From: Thermoanaerobacterium sp.
Lineage (GTDB): Bacteria; Bacillota; Thermoanaerobacteria; Thermoanaerobacterales; Thermoanaerobacteraceae
NCBI GenBank assembly: GCA_029960905.1
Contig: JASBVU010000049.1
Span: 1-9,404 of the forward strand
DNA length: 9,404 nt
Reading direction: 5' to 3'
Below the pieces are notes generated by a model. That model was not told the origin of the DNA, did no database searches, and saw only the letters and a program-made list of their open reading frames with translations. A program made the translations under genes and the position numbers. Shown in pieces: positions 6,361-9,404 of this stretch. Each line of letters starts with the position of its first letter. Within the stretch, counting starts at the first letter, position 1.

Positions 6361-7410
6361 ATGCCAAAGATTATAGATGCAAAAAAATTAAAAGAATTAG
6401 AAGTAGAAATTTTTAAAAAAACGGGTTTTAAAGAGTCAGATGCCAAAATAATAGCGGAGAACCTTATATATTCAGATTTAAGAGGAATAGAATCTCATGG
6501 AATATCTAACTTACCTATTTATGTAAAAAGAGCAAAATTAGGCTTGTATAATTTATCAGGTGATATAGATATCTTGAATTTAGATAAAGATATACCATTA
6601 TTATTGATAGATGGTAAAAATAACATGGGACAGGTTGCTGCATATAAAGCGGTGGAACCTTTAGTAAATAAAGCAAAGAAAAGTGGGATTGCAGCAGCAT
6701 TTATAGGGAATACAAACCATTGTGGTTCATTAGGGTATTATGGAAATATGATAGCAAATAATGACTGCATCTTTATAGGTATGACAAATGCTCCTGCATC
6801 AATGGCACCATGGGGTGGGAAAGTCAAATTTGTTGGGACAAATCCTTTATGTATTACAATTCCGTATAACGGCCAAGTAATAAATTTAGATATGGCAACT
6901 TCTACTGTAGCAAAAGGAAAAATTTATGTTGCATTGTCTAAAGGTGACAAAATACCAGATAATTGGGCTTTTGATGCAAATGGGAAGCCCACAACTGACC
7001 CTCAAGAAGCTTTAAAAGGAACACTATATCCGTTAGGGGGATATAAAGGATTTGGACTAGCAATGTTGATTGATATTATATCCGGTTTACTAACAGGTTC
7101 GTCATGGGGACCGGAGGTAGGATCACTTCATAACACATTAGATCGTGGTCAGGATGTAGGAATAGTATTTATAGCAATTAATATTACTGATCTAATGCCA
7201 ATAAAAGAATATAATGAGAAAATTAATTGTTATATTGAAAAAATGAAATCTGTTCCAAGGTCAGATGATAATGTTGAAATTATGTTTCCAGGTGAACCAG
7301 AACTAAGAAAGATGGAAGAGCGCTTGAAAAACGGAATTCCGATAAACGACAAAACGTATGAAGAAGTAATAGAGTTGGCAAAAGAGTATAATATAAATTT
7401 TGAAGTGTAA
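6361..7410 (+). CDS. Ldh_2-family NAD(P)-dependent oxidoreductase (malate/lactate/diketogulonate reductase type)
   Basis: A 349-residue protein of the malate/L-lactate dehydrogenase (YiaK, ComC, AllD) superfamily, which reduces 2-oxo acids or oxidises 2-hydroxy acids. Visible marks are RGIESHGI (41-48), the catalytic-histidine motif NTNHCGSLGYY (117-127, His120), KFVGTNPLCITIP (156-168), LDMATS (176-181) and GGYKGFGLAMLID (226-238). I place the start at ATG 6361 because AAAGGGTGA (6347-6355) sits five bases before it; a GTG at 6340 and an ATG at 6355 are in frame but lie before or inside that site. It follows the second EIIB by 32 bases and so probably acts on the imported, phosphorylated substrate or its product. 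The family does not predict substrate: malate, lactate, sulfolactate, ureidoglycolate and 2,3-diketo-gulonate enzymes all belong to it. Confidence 0.9.
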   Translation: MPKIIDAKKLKELEVEIFKKTGFKESDAKIIAENLIYSDLRGIESHGISNLPIYVKRAKLGLYNLSGDIDILNLDKDIPLLLIDGKNNMGQVAAYKAVEPLVNKAKKSGIAAAFIGNTNHCGSLGYYGNMIANNDCIFIGMTNAPASMAPWGGKVKFVGTNPLCITIPYNGQVINLDMATSTVAKGKIYVALSKGDKIPDNWAFDANGKPTTDPQEALKGTLYPLGGYKGFGLAMLIDIISGLLTGSSWGPEVGSLHNTLDRGQDVGIVFIAINITDLMPIKEYNEKINCYIEKMKSVPRSDDNVEIMFPGEPELRKMEERLKNGIPINDKTYEEVIELAKEYNINFEV

Positions 7411-7502
7411 GGTAAAGTGAGTAGCAAATGTAAAGTTGACTAAATCGTGGTAGGTTAACAAAGGGCAATCTTATAGGAATTACAATTAAAGTAAAACAAA
7501 AT

Positions 7503-7558
7503 ATGTTATATTTTTAACGTAAATTATGTGTCTTGGTATTATAAAAAAACTATAACAT
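7503..7558 (+). repeat. Inverted repeat flanking the candidate internal promoter
   Basis: ATGTTATA (7503-7510) and its exact reverse complement TATAACAT (7551-7558) stand 40 bases apart, one just upstream of the -35 and the other at about +3. This is an arrangement suited to a looping repressor, but eight AT-rich bases can match by chance. Confidence 0.35.
7514..7542 (+). promoter_or_regulatory. Candidate sigma-A promoter with extended -10
   Basis: TTAACG (7514-7519, four of six to TTGACA), a 17-bp spacer and TATTAT (7537-7542, five of six) with TGG just upstream, giving the TGn extension. The start would be near 7549, about 20 bases before the ATG at 7571. The 160-base gap after the previous gene is consistent with an internal promoter. 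In so AT-rich a sequence, chance matches occur. Confidence 0.45.
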
Positions 7559-7570
7559 GGGTGGTTCGAG

Positions 7571-8527
7571 ATGAGAAAAAAGATATTAATAACACCAAGA
7601 TCTTTTGGCAAGACAAGTAATGTTCCATTTGAGATGCTAAAAAAATACGATTATGAAATTATAAGAAATGAATCAGGGAAACCATATGAAGAATCTGAAT
7701 TGATTAATATTATAAAAGATATAGATGGTATTATTGTAGGTTTAGACAAAATTACAAGTAATGTATTAAAAAACGCAAAAAAGCTAAAAGTTATAACAAA
7801 GTATGGAGTTGGGATGGATAATATAGATATTGAAGAAGCTGAGAAGTTAGGAATAAAAATCACTTTTACTCCTGGTGCGAACAAAGAATCTGTAGCAGAT
7901 TTAGCCTTTTCTCTGATGCTGTGCTTAAGCAGAAATGTTATTAAGTTGGATAATATAGTGAGGAGCAATAAATGGGAAAAGATAGTTGGTTATGAGGTGT
8001 ATGGTAAAACTTTAGGAATCGTTGGTACAGGGAGTATTGGCAAGGGCGTTGCCAAAAGAGCCGCAGGTTTTGACATGAAAATATTAGCTTATGATAAATA
8101 CCCTGATTATGATTTTGCAGATAAAATAGGCATGAAATATGTTGACAAAAAAACGCTATTGGAAGAATCAGATTTTATAACATTGCATATACCGTTAAGT
8201 GATGAAACATATCACTTTATAGATGAAGAAGAATTTAATATTATGAAAAATACGGCATATATAATTAATACTTCTCGGGGTGGAATTATAAACGAGAATG
8301 CATTATATAACGCTTTAAAAGACAAAAAAATAGCAGGGGCAGCATTAGATGCTTTTGAAGAAGAGCCACCACTAAATAGCAAATTGTTTGAATTAGATAA
8401 TGTAATTTTATCACCTCATTGTGGAGCGTCTACTAAAGAAGCTACAGACAGGATGGGAATTATGGCGGTAGAAGGGCTTATCAGTGTGTTAGAAGGTATG
8501 GAACCTAAATATCTTTATAAGAAATAA
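7571..8527 (+). CDS. D-isomer-specific 2-hydroxyacid dehydrogenase (SerA/KguD-like, no ACT domain)
   Basis: A 318-residue NAD-dependent dehydrogenase of the phosphoglycerate/2-hydroxyacid family. It shows the Rossmann fingerprint GTGSIG (152-157) with the acidic Asp175 expected for NAD. The catalytic triad is Arg236 (NTSRGG), Glu265 (FEEEP) and His283 (SPHCGAST). The N-terminal part has VITKYGVGMDNID (74-86), the substrate-loop motif. The protein ends soon after the catalytic domain and has no regulatory ACT domain, unlike long SerA enzymes of serine synthesis. Its place before a KDPG-type aldolase and after PTS genes argues for sugar-acid catabolism, for example reduction of a 2-keto-aldonate 6-phosphate as by Pseudomonas KguD. 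Automatic annotation would probably say phosphoglycerate dehydrogenase. The ribosome site (GGGTGG, 7559-7564) is weak. Confidence 0.9.
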   Translation: MRKKILITPRSFGKTSNVPFEMLKKYDYEIIRNESGKPYEESELINIIKDIDGIIVGLDKITSNVLKNAKKLKVITKYGVGMDNIDIEEAEKLGIKITFTPGANKESVADLAFSLMLCLSRNVIKLDNIVRSNKWEKIVGYEVYGKTLGIVGTGSIGKGVAKRAAGFDMKILAYDKYPDYDFADKIGMKYVDKKTLLEESDFITLHIPLSDETYHFIDEEEFNIMKNTAYIINTSRGGIINENALYNALKDKKIAGAALDAFEEEPPLNSKLFELDNVILSPHCGASTKEATDRMGIMAVEGLISVLEGMEPKYLYKK

Positions 8528-8548
8528 AAATTAAGAGGAGGATGCGAA

Positions 8549-9181
8549 ATGAAAAAGCAGGAAATAATTGAAAAACTTAAACAACTTAAAATAACAGCTG
8601 TAATTAGAAATAGCGATATAAACACAATGTTTTCTTTAGCTGATGCCTTAAAAAAAGGTGGTATTGAAGCATTAGAAATAACAGTTGAAACTCCTGGTGC
8701 TTTAGATGTAATTAAAGAATTAAATAAAGAAAATAAATATTTTGTTGGAGCTGGAACAGTATTAGATGCAGAAACAGCGAGGGCTGCTATTATAGCTGGT
8801 GCGAAGTTTATATTTACACCAGTTATGAGACTTGATGTAATAAAATTGTGCAATAGGTATGGTATACCTGTAATTCCCGGTGCTACAACACCCACAGAAA
8901 TTTTAACAGGTTATGAGGCAGGAGCAGATTTCATTAAAGTTTTCCCTGCGGGTGTATTTGGACCTCAATATTTAAAAGAAATTTTAGGGCCACTTAAACA
9001 TATACCTATTTTTGTAACGGGAGGAATTAATAAAAATAATATTAAAGATTTCATTTTAGCAGGTGCAACAGGTGTATCATTAGGTGGAGCATTAGTAGAT
9101 AAAGATCTTATAGCAAAAGGCATGTTTGACAAAATAACCGAAAGAGCTAGGGAGTTTATAAATTTAGTAAATCAAGTTTAA
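8549..9181 (+). CDS. eda: KDPG/KHG-type aldolase (2-dehydro-3-deoxy-6-phosphogluconate aldolase)
   Basis: A 210-residue class I aldolase of the Eda family, full length. It has AVIRN (17-21), the catalytic Glu43 in LEITVETPGAL, VGAGTV (66-71, Thr70), the Schiff-base Lys130 in FIKVFPAG, and the phosphate-binding TGGI (157-160) and LGGAL (178-182). It splits 2-keto-3-deoxy-6-phosphogluconate into pyruvate and glyceraldehyde 3-phosphate; relatives cleave the galactonate form or 4-hydroxy-2-oxoglutarate. The residue matching E. coli Arg49 is Glu here, a position that also varies in other Eda subfamilies, so substrate range may differ. GAGGAGG (8535-8541) lies seven bases before the ATG, 21 bases after the dehydrogenase. 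The Salmonella D-glucosaminate locus also joins a LevR-type regulator, EII-Man and such an aldolase. Confidence 0.93.
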   Translation: MKKQEIIEKLKQLKITAVIRNSDINTMFSLADALKKGGIEALEITVETPGALDVIKELNKENKYFVGAGTVLDAETARAAIIAGAKFIFTPVMRLDVIKLCNRYGIPVIPGATTPTEILTGYEAGADFIKVFPAGVFGPQYLKEILGPLKHIPIFVTGGINKNNIKDFILAGATGVSLGGALVDKDLIAKGMFDKITERAREFINLVNQV

Positions 9182-9189
9182 ATTTACGT

Positions 9190-9232
9190 TGGTAAGTAAA
9201 ATTAGGTATACAATGCTTAATTTTACTTACCA
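9190..9232 (+). terminator. Transcription terminator-like hairpin after the aldolase gene
   Basis: A perfect 15-bp stem (TGGTAAGTAAAATTA at 9190-9204 with its complement at 9218-9232) and a 13-nt loop, starting nine bases after the aldolase stop. The tail TATTTAATTT is T-rich but broken by A, so termination may be incomplete. It marks the likely end of the operon. Confidence 0.65.
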
Positions 9233-9261
9233 TATTTAATTTAATAAATGGGGGATTTAAA

Positions 9262-9404
9262 ATGGAGAGGGGAAAGAAACGATAGAAAGAGCATTTGCAA
9301 GATTTTATCCAATATTTATCAAATTTATTCAAAAACAACGAAGACCCCACTTTTTGTATGAGTTAAAAATGGAGTTTGTCTTAAAACTGAAGTGCAGAGA
9401 ATTT
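9262..9404 (+). pseudogene. Possible broken start of an unidentified gene (truncated by window end)
   Basis: ATG 9262 has GGGGGA (9249-9255 region) at good spacing but meets TAG at 9283 after seven codons. The same frame then continues as 26 open codons (KEHLQDFIQYLSNLFKNNED in part) to TAA at 9364. Another frame is open from about 9261 through the window end and reads YELKMEFVLKLKCREF last. Joining the two frames near 9350-9355 would give one continuous amphipathic protein, suggesting a nonsense change plus a frameshift. A degraded transposase N-terminus is possible, but I do not recognise the family. Confidence 0.25.

Noticed and set aside
7651..8895. Minus-strand frames of 105 and 126 residues over the dehydrogenase and aldolase
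   Set aside because: Both are antisense to clearly coding genes with intact motifs and have no supporting ribosome sites.
1..9404. CRISPR arrays, tRNA or rRNA genes, riboswitches, phage or defence genes
   Set aside because: I looked for regular repeat-spacer patterns, cloverleaf or conserved RNA motifs and for such protein families and saw none.

Overview
The window is AT-rich, has Firmicute-type ribosome binding sites and short intergenic gaps, and reads entirely on the + strand. It looks like a low-GC anaerobic Firmicute; a Thermoanaerobacter-like clostridium is my guess from base composition and gene style, not proven. It holds a sugar or sugar-acid uptake and catabolism locus: a LevR-family sigma-54 activator (5' end cut off by the window), a mannose-family (EII-Man) phosphotransferase system, and three catabolic enzymes.

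Layout. 1-1989: 3' part of the LevR-type regulator. 1990-2229: control region with a dyad that looks like the regulator's terminator (2049-2088) and a near-perfect -24/-12 sigma-54 promoter (2156-2171). 2230-3147: first EIIA and EIIB genes. 3148-3395: long RNA hairpin plus a tandemly repeated leader with two Shine-Dalgarno sites. 3396-5085: EIIC and EIID membrane genes. 5086-5399: intergenic stretch with a second long hairpin. 5400-6328: second, divergent EIIA and EIIB pair. 6361-7410: Ldh_2-family (malate/lactate/diketogulonate type) oxidoreductase. 7411-7570: probable internal sigma-A promoter. 7571-8527: D-isomer-specific 2-hydroxyacid dehydrogenase. 8549-9181: KDPG/KHG-type aldolase. 9190-9232: strong hairpin closing the operon. 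9262-9404: apparently broken start of another reading frame, cut by the window end.

How it fits together. The regulator's PRD and EIIA-like domains should sense PTS phosphorylation state and drive the sigma-54 promoter. The EII complex would import and phosphorylate the substrate. Two NAD(P)-type dehydrogenases and the aldolase would then convert the phosphorylated acid to pyruvate plus a C3 phosphate, by an Entner-Doudoroff-like route. The substrate cannot be read from sequence; a 2-keto-aldonate or an aldonate needing C2 epimerisation is my best inference. No dehydratase, sugar kinase or ammonia-lyase is visible, so the route is incomplete inside this window. The most unusual points are the duplicated EIIA-EIIB pair around a single EIIC-EIID, the two long hairpins that bracket exactly the membrane genes, and the paired dehydrogenases.
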